This document shows, piece after piece, positions 56,385 through 64,000 of a DNA stretch of 64,000 bases (positions are counted from its first letter, which is position 1; every line of letters begins with the position of its first letter). Source of the DNA: Ignavibacteria bacterium. Lineage in GTDB: Bacteria; Bacteroidota; Ignavibacteria; Ignavibacteriales; Melioribacteraceae. The stretch covers positions 147,463 through 211,462 of the forward strand of contig WPAE01000007.1 of assembly GCA_009773205.1 (NCBI GenBank), given 5' to 3'. The position numbers and the translations under genes are program-made. A model generated the notes under the pieces. It searched no databases, was not told the origin of the DNA, and saw nothing but the letters and a program-made list of their open reading frames with translations.

Positions 56385-57856
56385 TTGCCTATATATTTTT
56401 CCGCTGTTTCTTTATCAGAAAAGTGCTTGCGCACTCCGTTTATTTCTTGATAATTCTCGTGCCCTTTGCCTGCAATAAGAATTACGGCATCATCTTCACT
56501 TTCAAAAATTGCTGCTCTTATTGCTTCATCTCTGTTTTCATGCAAGCGGTAATTATTAGCTTTAATTCCCTTTAAGATTTCATCAATAATTAAAAACGGG
56601 TCTTCGGTTCTCGGATTATCTGATGTTACATAAACCCATTCGCTCATCGAAGAAGCAATCTCGCCCATAATTGGTCGTTTTGTTCTATCCCGATCGCCTC
56701 CGCATCCAAATACAGTGTATATTTTTCTTTCTTTCTTAACTATATGATGAATAGCAATCAAAACTTGTTTTAATGAATCCGAAGTATGAGAGTAATCAAC
56801 TATAACTTTTTTGTTTTTCTTTCCAACTACTTCAAATCTGCCCGGCACTTGTGGAGTAGTTTTAATTCCTTCTAATGCATTCTCTGGCGAAATGCCCTCT
56901 GCAACTGCTGCAACAAAAGCCGATGCAGCATTTAACGCATTAAAATGACCTACTAAACTTGTTTCTGCTTTGTAATTTGTTCCTTGCCACTTCAATTCAA
57001 ACTTTGTTCCTTCTAAATCAAACTCTACTTTATTAATCTTTACACTTGCTTCTTTGTTAAGACCGTAAGAAATTTTTCTTGCAGCCGAATGCTTAACAAT
57101 AGCGCTGCCGTTTTCATCATCAGAGTTATATGAAATTGTTCCGCTTTCACCAACCATATCGAACAAGATTTTTTTGGAAGCGAAGTAATGTTCAAAAGTC
57201 TTGTGAAAATCCATGTGGTCTGAAGTAATGTTAGTAAATATTGCAGAAGCAAAACTGATGTAATCAACTCTATTTAATCTAAGAGCATGAGAGGAAACTT
57301 CCATTACACAATGAGTGCAGCCTTCTTTCACCATTTCGTTTAACAACTCATTTAATTCGTGAGATTGAGGCGTAGTTAGCGTAGTTTTTATTTCTTTATC
57401 ACCAATGTAATTTGCAATCGTTCCAATTAAACCGCATTTGTAGCCTGCATTCTCAAAAATATTCTTTACATAAAATGCTGTTGTAGATTTTCCTTTTGTT
57501 CCGGTTATTCCAATTAGTTTTAATTTTTTAGAAGGCTCGCCATAAAAAATATTTGAAAACTCTGCTAAAGATTTTCGTGTATCTTCAACAACAATTTTAA
57601 CGCAGCCTGCGTGAACAAAAATTTGGTCCGGAACTATATTTACATTTTGTACTACAACAACAACTGCATCTGCGCCTTGATTAATAGCATCCTGAACAAA
57701 TTTGTGTCCATCGGTTTTGAAACCTTCAATTGCAAAGAAAATAGAGTTTTTGCCCGCCGTACGTGAATCAATTGTAATATTTAAGATCTCTTTAAGTTCT
57801 GCATTGCCAACAACCTGAACAACTTTTACCTTATTTAATAGTTCATTTAACTTCAT
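56372..57856 (-). CDS. murE: UDP-MurNAc-dipeptide ligase, meso-diaminopimelate type
   Basis: 494 residues with the P-loop G-I-T-G-T-K-G-K-S-T-T-A. The motif S-D-N-P-R-T-E-D-P near residue 410 contains D-N-P-R, which marks enzymes adding meso-diaminopimelate and not lysine. The peptidoglycan should therefore be of the Gram-negative mDAP type. It overlaps ftsI by 4 bases and murF by 13 bases. Confidence 0.96.
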   Translation of the reverse strand: MKLNELLNKVKVVQVVGNAELKEILNITIDSRTAGKNSIFFAIEGFKTDGHKFVQDAINQGADAVVVVVQNVNIVPDQIFVHAGCVKIVVEDTRKSLAEFSNIFYGEPSKKLKLIGITGTKGKSTTAFYVKNIFENAGYKCGLIGTIANYIGDKEIKTTLTTPQSHELNELLNEMVKEGCTHCVMEVSSHALRLNRVDYISFASAIFTNITSDHMDFHKTFEHYFASKKILFDMVGESGTISYNSDDENGSAIVKHSAARKISYGLNKEASVKINKVEFDLEGTKFELKWQGTNYKAETSLVGHFNALNAASAFVAAVAEGISPENALEGIKTTPQVPGRFEVVGKKNKKVIVDYSHTSDSLKQVLIAIHHIVKKERKIYTVFGCGGDRDRTKRPIMGEIASSMSEWVYVTSDNPRTEDPFLIIDEILKGIKANNYRLHENRDEAIRAAIFESEDDAVILIAGKGHENYQEINGVRKHFSDKETAEKYIGKWEN

Positions 57857-59871
57857 TCCGTTATATCCTGTCTTACTTTTTTATTTGCAGGTTCACATTT
57901 AAGCGTACATACTGTTCCAGGATTTATTGGCACGCCCGGCTCTATGCTTTGCCAAACCACTTTTCCAAAACCATTTACTTTGAACTTTACTTTCATCGCA
58001 TTTAACTGAGCAATTGCATCTCTAACAGATTTATCTGTGAGATTTGGCATTGTATCACTTTTATAGTATTCCATTCTGTCGTTTACTGCTTTCTTTTCCG
58101 CAACATTTAAGTAAGAACGTTTTGATGATTTAGGTGCGTTTCTCAAATCTGCAATCAACTGTTCCATCAGTTTGTTATCACGCTTAATAGGCTTTTTATC
58201 TTTAACTAAGTTCGCATCAGACTCAATCAATCTCTTTGCAGTTTCATGAAAAATTGGCGCTGCTACTAAACCACCATATCTGCCAATTGTTGGTGAATTA
58301 ACAAGAACATATACAACTACAGAAGGTTTTTCGGCTGGAAAAAACCCAATGAAAGAAGAAACGTGGCTGGAGCTGGAATAGTTGTTATTAACAAGCCTTT
58401 GTGTAGTTCCGGTTTTTCCTCCAACTAATACATTTGGAAGCATTGCTGCAGTTCCAGAGCCACGCTCAACAACTCCAACCATCAAGTCTCTAATCTTCTT
58501 AGATGTTTCTGCACTAATAACATTTCTAATTTTTTCTGGTTGATTCTCCTTAAGGATATTCCCTTTTTGGTCCGTGATAGTTTTGGTTATATAAGGCTGA
58601 TAAAGAACTCCGCCGTTTACTAAAGCACTAAAAGCTGCTGTCATTTGAAGCGGCGTTACAGATAATTCATATCCATAAGACATAAATGCTTTTGAAATTC
58701 CCGTAAAATATTTTGGTAGTTTTAATGTACCCTCAGCTTCACTTGGAAGATCTATAGAAGCTTTGTTGCTGAATCCAAAATCACGCAGATATTTGTAAAA
58801 AGTTTCTGTATCCAAACGCTCAACAAGTTTTGCCATTCCAATGTTGCTAGATTGCTCTAAAACACCTCTTACAGTTAGAATACCGTTTTTATGAGAATCT
58901 TTAATAGTAACACCTTTATACTTAAAGATGCCATTTTCTGTATCTACAGTTTCATTTTCTTCAACTAACTTTTGATCATACAAAACCGCCATTGTAATTG
59001 ACTTCATAGTTGAACCTGGTTCATAAGTATCAACTATAGCTCTGTTTCTTCTGCTTTCTGCTTCTGAAAGATTATAGCTGGCAGGGTCATAATTTGGCGA
59101 GTTAGCTAAAGCTAAAATTTCGCCAGTGTTCGGATTCATAATAATTCCAACTGCAGATTTACCGCCAAATTTTTCTAAACCCTTTGTTAATTCTTCTTCA
59201 AGTATTTTTTGATAATTTTTATTTACAGTAAGATATATTGTACTTCCGCTTTGTGGTAATCTAGAAGTGTTTTCATCAATTGATAATATCCTTCCAAAAA
59301 CATCTCTTTCGTAAACAAAATATCCATTTGTTCCAGTTAGTTCTTGGTTATACTTTTTTTCGATTCCCTCTATTCCAGTTCCATTTTTTTTATCAACATA
59401 ACCCAAAATGTGCGCGGCTGAATTACCGTATGGATATACGCGGGAAAAATCTTCTTGATGAGTCAGTCCATCAATTACAAATTTCTTTAAACGAATAGCT
59501 TGGTCCATTGGTACTTTGCTTTCAATGCAAATAATCTTGCTGCCGGATTTAATCTTGTTAAAGTAGTAGCTTTTTGCTTTTCCCATTTCTTTTGCAAATA
59601 CTTTAGCTATAGCATCAATCTTCTTGTTATCAACCATTCTTCTATCAACAAAAAATGAAACATTGCTTAAAGTATAGCTTAGAACTTCTCCGTTTACGTC
59701 TTTAATTAATCCACGTTCTGCTTTAACTATTTGCGGCTTGTACTGCTGTGTCTCGGCAATTCTAGTATAGTATTCATGTTTAGTAATTTGAATGGTGAAT
59801 AGCTTAATCACCAAAATGATGAGCACACTAAAAAGTATTCCGGTAATTATTAATGCTCGCGAATTAATCAT
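57853..59871 (-). CDS. ftsI: septal class B penicillin-binding protein (FtsI/PBP3) with PASTA domain
   Basis: 672 residues. It has an N-terminal membrane helix (about 6-28) and a pedestal domain. In the transpeptidase domain the catalytic Ser is at 287 (S-T-M-K, 287-290), with S-S-N at 341-343 and the K-T-G-T box later. The last about 65 residues (T-M-P-N-L-T-D-K-S-V-R-D-A) form a PASTA domain, also present in FtsI homologues of related groups. It cross-links septal peptidoglycan together with FtsW. It overlaps ftsL by 8 bases. Confidence 0.95.
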   Translation of the reverse strand: MINSRALIITGILFSVLIILVIKLFTIQITKHEYYTRIAETQQYKPQIVKAERGLIKDVNGEVLSYTLSNVSFFVDRRMVDNKKIDAIAKVFAKEMGKAKSYYFNKIKSGSKIICIESKVPMDQAIRLKKFVIDGLTHQEDFSRVYPYGNSAAHILGYVDKKNGTGIEGIEKKYNQELTGTNGYFVYERDVFGRILSIDENTSRLPQSGSTIYLTVNKNYQKILEEELTKGLEKFGGKSAVGIIMNPNTGEILALANSPNYDPASYNLSEAESRRNRAIVDTYEPGSTMKSITMAVLYDQKLVEENETVDTENGIFKYKGVTIKDSHKNGILTVRGVLEQSSNIGMAKLVERLDTETFYKYLRDFGFSNKASIDLPSEAEGTLKLPKYFTGISKAFMSYGYELSVTPLQMTAAFSALVNGGVLYQPYITKTITDQKGNILKENQPEKIRNVISAETSKKIRDLMVGVVERGSGTAAMLPNVLVGGKTGTTQRLVNNNYSSSSHVSSFIGFFPAEKPSVVVYVLVNSPTIGRYGGLVAAPIFHETAKRLIESDANLVKDKKPIKRDNKLMEQLIADLRNAPKSSKRSYLNVAEKKAVNDRMEYYKSDTMPNLTDKSVRDAIAQLNAMKVKFKVNGFGKVVWQSIEPGVPINPGTVCTLKCEPANKKVRQDITE

Positions 59872-60184
59872 ACTTCTCGCTAATTGCTTTTAAAATTTGA
59901 TTTACTTGCTCTTTTGAAATTGTAATTGTTTCAAGATTATCTGCTGGACGAATTAACCCAAGCGAATCTTGAGCGAAACGGACTATTTTGTCCTCAGACA
60001 TTAATTTTTGTACTTCAACCATTTGCATTTCTATTCGGTTAATTCTTTCATTCAAGGCTTCTTGTTTTGTAATCTTTTCTTTGTTCATTCTCTTTATATC
60101 TGTTAAAAGCATAACGTAAGTAAGCAAAATTAATGCGGCAGCTATAACAACTATTATAAATTTTGTAAGCGTGGAGCCTTTCAT
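59864..60184 (-). CDS. ftsL: FtsL-like divisome protein
   Basis: 106 residues: one membrane helix (about 7-28) and a periplasmic coiled coil (about 32-65), followed by D-S-L-G-L-I-R-P-A-D, a motif seen in FtsL/DivIC-type proteins. Sequence similarity in this family is weak, so the call relies on size, topology and position between rsmH and ftsI. It would form the FtsQLB-type complex controlling FtsWI. It begins 1 base after the rsmH stop. Confidence 0.85.
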   Translation of the reverse strand: MKGSTLTKFIIVVIAAALILLTYVMLLTDIKRMNKEKITKQEALNERINRIEMQMVEVQKLMSEDKIVRFAQDSLGLIRPADNLETITISKEQVNQILKAISEKYD

Positions 60185-60185
60185 A

Positions 60186-61083
60186 TTAAATTCTTTCTGC
60201 TGCTCTTAGTTTTGCGCTGCGTGCTCTTCTATTATTTTCAATTTCGCTTTCTGCTGGAACAACCGGTTTTGAAGTAATCAATTTTAGTTTTTGCTTCTTA
60301 CTGCAAATACATATTGGCGTGCCGGGCGGGCAAATACAACTCAAACTTTCGTACTTAAATTTTTCTTTTACAATTCTGTCTTCTAAAGAATGAAATGTTA
60401 ACACTGCTATTCTTCCATTCTTATTAAGCAGATTAACAGATTTGTCTAAAAATTCCGTAAGCTCGCCTAACTCATCGTTTACATAAATTCTAAGGGCTTG
60501 AAAAACTCTTGCTAAACTTTTTGTAATAAATCTTTCGGGAGTTAAATTTTCTACTATTTTTTTTAACTGGAAAGTTCTTGATATTTTTTCTTTTAGTCTT
60601 AACTCAATAATTTTCTTGGCAATTGCGCGGGAATTCTTTTCTTCCCCAAACTCGAATAACACTTTTGCAATGTTTTCTTGCGATGCTTCGTTTAAAAATT
60701 CTGAAGCTGAAAAACCCTCTTGTTTATTCATCCTCAGATCAAGGGAGGAATCCTCCCGGAACGTGAATCCCGCTTCAACATTATCTAGTTGAAACGAGGA
60801 CACTCCCAAGTCTGCAAATGAACTCAATTTTGGAAATTGTATCAATATTCTTAAAGGACGTGTTGTATATAGAATAACGTTTGTCTGCGGCAAACTTGTT
60901 TCTGCAATACTGGAAAGCAGTTTGGTCTTTATCTGTTGCAATTAGCTGCCCTTTAGAACTAATTCTTTTTAATATTTCTGTAGAGTGCCCGCCAAAACCC
61001 GCCGTTCCATCGAAGTAAGTTCCGTCATCCTTTGTGGCAAGAAGATCAACGCATTCCTTCAACATCACTGGCTTATGTATCAT
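60186..61083 (-). pseudogene. rsmH: 16S rRNA (cytosine1402-N4)-methyltransferase, frameshifted
   Basis: The 5' part (ATG at 61081-61083) encodes M-I-H-K-P-V-M-L-K-E and the SAM motif F-D-G-T-A-G-F-G-G-H-S. It then runs into a TAA at 60781-60783. The rest of RsmH continues in the frame shifted by +1 (F-A-D-L-G-V-S-S-F-Q-L-D, F-H-S-L-E-D-R-I-V-K, R-R-A-R-S-A-K-L-R) to the stop at 60186. The break lies near 60815-60835, after K-I-E. The V-D-G-I-like residues that normally precede D-L-G-V-S-S are missing, so a small deletion is more likely than a one-base homopolymer slip. The start overlaps the mraZ stop (ATGA). A sequencing or assembly error cannot be excluded. Confidence 0.8.
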
Positions 61084-61526
61084 TTTTGGCTGTTCATTAC
61101 TTGCTTTGCTAATTCCGCAAACGGCTTTGGAAATTCTCTCTTTTGCTTTTCAAAAATTTCCGGATTCCAAAACTCGATTTTATTGTTCTGTCCAAGAATT
61201 AAAACTTCCTTATCAATGCCCGCAAAATCCAATAAGTTTTTAGGTAGAAATAATCTGGATTGTTTATCCAATTCTTGATCTGAAGCCAATTCAAACAAAG
61301 ATCTTTTGAAGGCTGCTTCTTCAAAATCGAAATCATCTAAAGCATCAATGCGTGGTTTAATTTTTTCTTCCCAATAATTGAAAGGATACACATCAATACA
61401 CTGAACTGTGCTGCGTGTCATCACAAAAGTTTCGTTAGCTTCCGGTTTCAATACTTTCTTGAATTTTGCCGGAATGCTAATCCTTCCTTTTGCATCAACA
61501 GAATATTTAAAACTTCCTATAAACAT
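61080..61526 (-). CDS. mraZ: transcriptional regulator MraZ
   Basis: 148 residues with two SpoVT/AbrB-like repeats. The first is G-S-F-K-Y-S-V-D-A-K-G-R-I-S-I-P-A-K-F, the second Q-E-L-D-K-Q-S-R-L-F-L-P. MraZ binds repeats ahead of its own gene and represses the dcw operon in studied bacteria. It is the first gene of the cluster, and three matching repeats lie directly upstream. It overlaps rsmH by 4 bases. Confidence 0.96.
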   Translation of the reverse strand: MFIGSFKYSVDAKGRISIPAKFKKVLKPEANETFVMTRSTVQCIDVYPFNYWEEKIKPRIDALDDFDFEEAAFKRSLFELASDQELDKQSRLFLPKNLLDFAGIDKEVLILGQNNKIEFWNPEIFEKQKREFPKPFAELAKQVMNSQK

Positions 61527-61533
61527 TATTACC

Positions 61534-61559
61534 CACTATCTTACACTATTAACCACTAT
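61534..61559 (-). promoter_or_regulatory. MraZ box: three ATAGTG repeats at 10-bp spacing
   Basis: On the minus strand three ATAGTG hexamers (61554-61559, 61544-61549, 61534-61539) are spaced exactly 10 bp apart, ending 7 bases before the mraZ ATG. The spacing of one helical turn and the GTG core match known MraZ operators. Together with the promoter just upstream this is the expected autoregulatory site. Confidence 0.75.
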
Positions 61560-61564
61560 TTGCA

Positions 61565-61593
61565 AAATAACTCATTTTAATTGGAATTGTCAA
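61565..61593 (-). promoter_or_regulatory. dcw operon promoter candidate
   Basis: TTGACA (61588-61593, minus strand) is followed after 17 bases by TTATTT (61565-61570); TATTTT at a spacing of 18 is the alternative -10. It lies directly upstream of the MraZ box, so bound MraZ would cover the start of transcription. Confidence 0.6.
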
Positions 61594-62046
61594 GATTTTT
61601 TTTGAAGTATTTCGATAATAATGCTTTACATTGGCAAAGTTGAGCGTGTTGCCTCAATTAATTGGTTTGTGTTTTTGGAACGTAGTTGTGTTGAAATGAA
61701 AATATATTACTGTGAGGTTAATTAATTAGCGCTTCTAAAAACTGTAGTTTTAATCCGCCAGAGGCGGTCGAGGGTCAAATTCCCCGCCTCTTGAGGCGAA
61801 TAAATAAAATTTGTTTTCAGAAACCTCGCTGCCCCGCCTGCCAAAGCAAAGCGGCGGGTAGGTTGCGGCGAGGAGATTCATTCCCAAATTTTCCGTTAGG
61901 AAAATTTGGGTTTATTCTTTGGTGTTATAAAACCTAAATTATGAGCTTACAGAGTGCGACCTCTAAAAACTAAGTTTCAATACGTTGTATGTCAGTCTGA
62001 AGGCAGTGATTGTGTCGAAGACTCAACATGACACTGTAATAATTTT
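61594..62046. other. intergenic region with a cluster of palindromes
   Basis: Between the dcw promoter and the response regulator lies a gene-free stretch. Its middle part (61755-61910) holds four palindromes. A further segment near 62014-62036 (gtgtcgaagactcaacatgacac) resembles common short intergenic repeats. The remaining sequence is AT-rich and shows no open frame with protein character. Confidence 0.7.
61755..61910. repeat. four consecutive palindromic elements
   Basis: ccgcc/ggcgg with a 3-base loop (61755-61767). cgcctc/gaggcg with a 2-base loop (61785-61798). A nested GC-rich palindrome with outer arms cctcgc/gcgagg and inner cccgcc/ggcggg (61824-61873). A perfect 12-bp stem cccaaattttcc/ggaaaatttggg with a 4-base loop (61883-61910). 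The third element shares the cccgcctg core with the elements at 24213-24324 and 44056-44095. Confidence 0.8.
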
Positions 62047-62421
62047 TCAGAAGTCTAAGAGATGTTTTGCTATTATACTCAGCAAAGAATCTTTTGTAAA
62101 TGGTTTCGAGATATAATCATTGCATCCATGTTCAAAAGCCGCTAACCTGTCCTTCTCGAATGCGTGCGCAGTAACTACAATTATTGGTATATGTTTGTAT
62201 TCATCTAAGGATTTCAATTCCTCCGTGAATTCCAAGCCATTCTTAGAACCTTTTATCGAAATATCCATCAATACTAAATCAACTTTGTTTTTTTGAAGCA
62301 AAATCTTCGCTTCATCCGAAGAATCTGTAACTAAAGTATTGTAATTGCTGCCGATAGTACGAACAAGCACAACTTGGCTTATTTCATCATCTTCTACAAT
62401 TAGAATTAAAGGTTTATTCAT
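62047..62421 (-). CDS. single-domain response regulator
   Basis: 124 residues, a receiver domain only. The acidic pocket is E10-D11-D12, the phosphoacceptor is Asp53 (L-V-L-M-D-I), with Thr84 (V-V-T-A-H-A) and Lys106 (Y-I-S-K-P-F). There is no output domain, so it probably acts through protein contacts or in a phosphorelay. It lies 71 bases downstream of a PAS histidine kinase in the same direction, which would be the natural partner, but that kinase is damaged. Confidence 0.93.
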   Translation of the reverse strand: MNKPLILIVEDDEISQVVLVRTIGSNYNTLVTDSSDEAKILLQKNKVDLVLMDISIKGSKNGLEFTEELKSLDEYKHIPIIVVTAHAFEKDRLAAFEHGCNDYISKPFTKDSLLSIIAKHLLDF

Positions 62422-62492
62422 AGTTTCAATACATTCTGTGTTAGTACTTGTTTTAATATTACAATTCTCAAATCCATTATTACTTTGCTTTT

Positions 62493-64000
62493 TTACGAGT
62501 AATTAACTGAGTCAAAGAATGTGATGGTAAAAGTTGAACCTTCTCCAATTTCACTAATAACAGAAATATCTGCGTTATTCAAATTCAAAAACTTTTTAAC
62601 GAGCGAAAGCCCTAAACCAACACCTTCATAACTTCGTGTGTAGCCAACCTCTTCTTGAGAGTAAGGAGAGAAGATGTAAGGAATAAAATCTTTACCTATT
62701 CCTTTACCGCTGTCTCTAACATCCATCTTTATTAAATTATTGCTTTCTTTATAAAGAACAAGTTTTACAAATCCTTTGTTAGTGAATTTTATCGCATTAT
62801 CAATCAAATTAGACAGTGCTATAGTTATTGAATAAGAATCGGCATATAGTTTTGTTTCTCCGCAAAGATTCTCGAAGGACAGTTCTATGGAGTTATTTCT
62901 GGCTGCAATTTGAAATTCGCCAATCAAATCTTCGCAAATTGGTGCTAAATCTATATTTTCACTCAACGGTAAAAAATCGCCAACTTGTAATCTAGAATAA
63001 TTTAAAATCATATCAACAGTTCTAATTAACCTATTGCTGGAGTTGTTAATACCATCAAATAATTTATAATCTTCATTTGTAATATGTTGCACATAACTTT
63101 CTTTAATTATACTAATCATTCCTAACATACCGTTTAGCGGAGTTCTAATTTCGTGAGACATATTAGCAATAAAAGCATCCTTTAATTTAATTGCCCGTTC
63201 TGCTAATTCTTTTGTTTTTATTAATTCCTCAATCATCATTTTCTTTTGAGTAATATCTTCCTTTATAGCTACAAAATGAGTAATCTGGTTATCGCTGCTT
63301 ACAAGTGGCGAGATCAACGTAGATTCCCAATACAATTCTCCGTTTTTCTTCTTGTTCAACATCTCCCCGCTCCACTCTTTTGTTGAAAGAAGTGTTTTCC
63401 ATAAAGAAGCGTAAAACTCTTGATCGTGGAAATCGGATTTAAATATTCGCGGATTTTTTCCCGCAACTTCTTCAAATGAGTAGCCGGTAACCAAAGTAAA
63501 CTTTTGATTTACATATTCAATGTTGCCTTCATTATCAGTTATAATAACTGAGGCAGGGCTTTGTTCTACAGCACGAGACAGTTTTTTTGTTGCAGCTTCA
63601 ACTGTTTTTAATTTAGTTATATCAACAAGATAGCTTCTTATTTGAACAAGATTTCCAGCATCATCAAAAATGCCGGTAGTGTTTTCGATTGTATGAATTA
63701 TACGTCCATCTAATGTCTTAAGAGCAGCTTCGTAATGCTCAAGTTTTTTAACGCTGTTCAAAGTTTGAAGAAATTCAGCTCTGTTTGGTGAGTTAATGTA
63801 CAGTTGATCAATAGGATAATTTTTAGCCTCTTCCAAAGATTTGAAGCCAAACAAATCTAAATATGTTTTATTACAGTAAATTAACTTGCCCTCCGGTGTA
63901 GGGTAAAAAGTCAAACTTAGTTGAAATTAAAGAGACTCTCATATTTTAAGCAACCAACTTTTGTTTTAGTTTAAGTTCTGTTTTTAATGCTTCTCTTAGC
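62493..64000 (-). pseudogene. PAS-domain sensor histidine kinase, disrupted, 5' end outside window
   Basis: The intact part encodes two PAS domains (I-Y-C-N-K-T-Y-L-D-L-F-G near the start; I-T-D-N-E-G-N-I-E-Y-V-N about residue 125). It also encodes the dimerisation/phosphoacceptor box N-M-S-H-E-I-R-T-P-L-N-G and the ATPase motifs D-N-A-I-K-F, D-S-G-K-G-I-G and G-V-G-L-G-L-S. No ATG fits: the frame opens at a TTG inside the first PAS domain, with an in-frame TAA just before. Further upstream, in another frame, coiled-coil sequence (A-L-K-T-E-L-K-L-K-Q-K-L-V-A) leads to a TAA at 63946-63948 followed by N-M-R-V-S-L-I-S. One nonsense change and one frameshift thus separate the two halves. The 3' part alone could still be expressed as a shortened kinase. 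Confidence 0.75.

Noticed and set aside
60784..60941. An independent start for the second rsmH frame (M-Q-Q-I-K-T)
   Set aside because: Its first 40 or so residues are the out-of-frame reading of conserved RsmH sequence, so it is not a separate protein start.
1..64000. CRISPR array, prophage, integron or complete insertion sequence
   Set aside because: No regularly spaced repeats, transposase, integrase or phage structural genes were seen on either strand.

Overview
The window is AT-rich bacterial chromosome, most likely from the Ignavibacteria/Chlorobi side of the FCB (Bacteroidota-related) group. The evidence is a type IX secretion C-terminal sorting domain (V-F-P-N-P-Y-Y-G start), a PorV/PorQ-type barrel, a GWxTD-domain protein and a TonB-dependent receptor with a carboxypeptidase-regulatory-like N-terminus. 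Clear AGGAG Shine-Dalgarno sites and TTGACA-type promoters fit Ignavibacteria better than classical Bacteroidia. The genus cannot be fixed from this sequence alone. No rRNA, tRNA, CRISPR array, complete insertion sequence or prophage was seen.

Layout. (1) 1-8982, minus strand: an outer-membrane/secretion operon transcribed as TonB-type receptor, large secreted T9SS cargo, PorV/PorQ-like barrel, terminator, then a GWxTD protein that runs off the window. (2) 9336-18835, minus strand: housekeeping genes (thioredoxin, acyl-CoA dehydrogenase, FabL-like enoyl reductase/SDR, dnaE, dut, a polysaccharide flippase, a YbgC-type thioesterase, accA). (3) 18838-43748, mostly minus strand: a large Wzx/Wzy-type surface polysaccharide locus. 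It holds two intact initiating sugar-phosphate transferases and a third fused, apparently inactivated one. It also has nine glycosyltransferase domains, an O-antigen-ligase-like protein carrying a propeller-like insertion, a Wzy-like polymerase, flippases, a Wzz-like chain-length regulator, a Wza-like SLBB export protein and rfbB. Plus-strand genes at 24490-26553 and 29082-31446 interrupt it. (4) 43911-45114: a broken four-helix-bundle gene and a predicted outer-membrane protein. (5) 45406-61526, minus strand: a compact division and cell wall (dcw) cluster in the order mraZ, rsmH (frameshifted), ftsL, ftsI, murE, murF, mraY, murD, ftsW, murG, a 57-codon membrane ORF, murC, ftsQ, ftsA, ftsZ. 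It is preceded by a promoter with three MraZ-box-like repeats at exact 10-bp spacing and followed by a long terminator-like hairpin. (6) 62047-64000: a response regulator and a damaged PAS histidine kinase that runs off the window.

How the parts work together. The dcw cluster makes lipid II and builds the divisome, probably autoregulated by MraZ. The polysaccharide locus starts repeat units on undecaprenyl phosphate (two transferases), extends them (GT2, GT4 and GT9 enzymes), flips, polymerises and exports or ligates them. The first operon places receptor and cargo proteins in or on the outer membrane.

The least expected structures are: the propeller-like insertion in the ligase; the GT2/degenerate sugar-transferase fusion; the small ORF coupled to murG and murC; a duplicated dut tail; a family of GC-rich palindromic elements, one of which breaks a gene; and decay or frameshifts in rsmH and a sensor kinase.
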